Of a DNA stretch of 6,189 bases, positions 5,700 through 6,189 are shown piece by piece. Within the stretch, counting starts at the first letter, position 1. Each line of letters opens with the position of its first letter. The position numbers and the translations under genes are program-made. This DNA comes from Caldifarciminota bacterium (GTDB lineage: Bacteria; Hydrothermota; Hydrothermia; B15-G9; WFZT01). The notes under the pieces are model-generated. The model had not been told where the DNA came from. It made no database searches and was given only the letters and a program-made list of their open reading frames with translations. The stretch is from NCBI GenBank assembly GCA_026991055.1, contig JALXCE010000169.1, positions 1 to 6,189 of the forward strand. The letters are read 5' to 3'.

Positions 5700-6189
5700 A
5701 TGCCTGATAACAACAAAAATTACACCGAAGCCCTAAAACTCAAAGTTATTAGAGAATTCGAGGCCGGTGCCTCTATTAGTCATTTACGAAGAAAATATGG
5801 AATCCGTGGTAATTCCACTATTCAAAAATGGATTAGAAAATATAGTCACAAAGCTTCAGCAACATCAAATAATAAGCAAAATAACCAGGAAGAAGTGGAA
5901 AGGTTAAAAGAAAGGATATCCCAGCTTGAGAAAGCGGTGTTGAATTTAACAGTAGAGAAGCTGGTTCTTGAGAGCACATTAGAAGTGTATGAGGAAGAGT
6001 ATGGAGCGAGATTAGGTCAAAAAAAAAGGACGCAGATCATCGAGAAAGCGAGGCAGAAAGGGAAGGGAGAGAGAATAAAGATGGAAGCTATTTGCAGAGT
6101 TAAAGGGATAAGTCGGCAGGCGCATTATCAGAAGAGGCGCAGAGAGGAGAGTAAGAGAGCAGAGGAAGAGAAGGTATTAACGATGGTAA
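5700..6189 (+). CDS. IS3-family transposase, OrfA fused in frame to the start of OrfB (3' partial)
   Basis: The frame is open for 163 codons to the window edge. Residues about 8-48 are an OrfA helix-turn-helix (YTEALKLKVIREF, then SISHLRRKYGI, then STIQKWIRKY). Residues 64-100 form a leucine-zipper coiled coil (VERLKERISQLEKAVLNL and on), ending in the EEEYG motif common near OrfA C-termini. From M128 (base 6081) the protein reads MEAICRVKGISRQAHYQKRR, which resembles the N-terminal helix-turn-helix of OrfB. OrfA recognises the IS ends, while the DDE catalytic core of OrfB would lie beyond the window. In most IS3 elements the two parts are in different frames joined by -1 frameshifting; here they share one frame across nine A (6019-6027). 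IS3 membership is confident; whether this copy is active is not known. Confidence 0.8.
   Translation, partial: MPDNNKNYTEALKLKVIREFEAGASISHLRRKYGIRGNSTIQKWIRKYSHKASATSNNKQNNQEEVERLKERISQLEKAVLNLTVEKLVLESTLEVYEEEYGARLGQKKRTQIIEKARQKGKGERIKMEAICRVKGISRQAHYQKRRREESKRAEEEKVLTMV
6019..6028 (+). promoter_or_regulatory. A9-G slippery tract at the OrfA/OrfB junction
   Basis: Nine A followed by G are read CAA AAA AAA AGG in the open frame. The site lies at residues 107-110, just after the OrfA coiled coil, where IS3 elements usually carry an A6G or A7 frameshift signal. Loss of one A would end OrfA at TAA 6076-6078 after 125 residues and leave OrfB in the -1 frame with an ATG at 6081. Confidence 0.5.

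Larger units (their letters stand above)
5641..6189 (+). mobile_element. IS3-family insertion sequence, left part (right end outside window)
   Basis: The transposase frame starting at 5700 identifies the element as IS3 family; the subgroup is unresolved. The left boundary is an estimate. TGTTTACAGTACAACTCCCC at 5641-5660 begins with the TG usual for IS3 termini and sits at the expected distance (59 bases) before the transposase start. A TATAAA at 5672-5677 could be the -10 of a weak promoter, though no good -35 is seen. Terminal inverted repeats and target duplication cannot be tested because the right end is missing. Confidence 0.65.

Overview
This is a bacterial window with two parts: a compact plus-strand operon (positions 1 to about 4917), and an intergenic stretch full of repeats that runs into the left part of an IS3-family insertion sequence cut by the window edge (about 4918 to 6189). 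The organism cannot be named. Lys/Glu/Ile-rich proteins, frequent AGA/AGG/ATA codons and moderate GC would fit a thermophilic or anaerobic bacterium with c-di-GMP signalling, but this is weak inference.

Operon. The last 14 codons of an unidentified upstream gene overlap (ATGA) the start of an 840-residue sugar-nucleotidyltransferase. That enzyme has three parts: a GT-A nucleotidyltransferase domain, left-handed beta-helix repeats and a phosphomannomutase-like C-terminus. It overlaps (again ATGA) a 565-residue diguanylate cyclase made of a metallo-beta-lactamase/ODP-like domain, a GAF-like domain and a GGEEF domain. This in turn overlaps by 23 bases a 226-residue HAD-family phosphatase. The overlaps point to one transcript with translational coupling. 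A likely job is supply of an activated sugar (probably GDP-mannose or a related NDP-sugar) for surface polysaccharide, with c-di-GMP output made from the same message. This link is inference. Two domains have kept their fold signatures but lost their catalytic motifs: the ODP-like domain lacks the usual di-iron ligands, and the phosphomannomutase-like domain lacks the standard phosphoserine and metal loops.

Intergenic region, 4918-5640. I see no credible gene. There is a terminator-like hairpin with a T tract at 5011-5065 and a second at 5252-5276. There are also four GC-rich hairpin repeat units (A 5138-5195, B 5395-5452 on the minus strand, C 5462-5510, D 5540-5588) that share more than the hairpin itself. 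A, B and C each begin with TTCAAG, and B and C stand head to head around CTTGAA-N9-TTCAAG.

Insertion sequence, about 5641-6189. An open frame with a perfect Shine-Dalgarno starts at 5700 and runs off the end. It reads through an IS3 OrfA (helix-turn-helix plus leucine zipper) straight into an OrfB-like N-terminus across a run of nine A. Removing one A would restore the usual IS3 layout: an OrfA of 125 residues stopping at 6076-6078, with OrfB starting at 6081 in the -1 frame. This copy is therefore either a natural in-frame fusion, a slippage-controlled element, or a homopolymer mutation or error.
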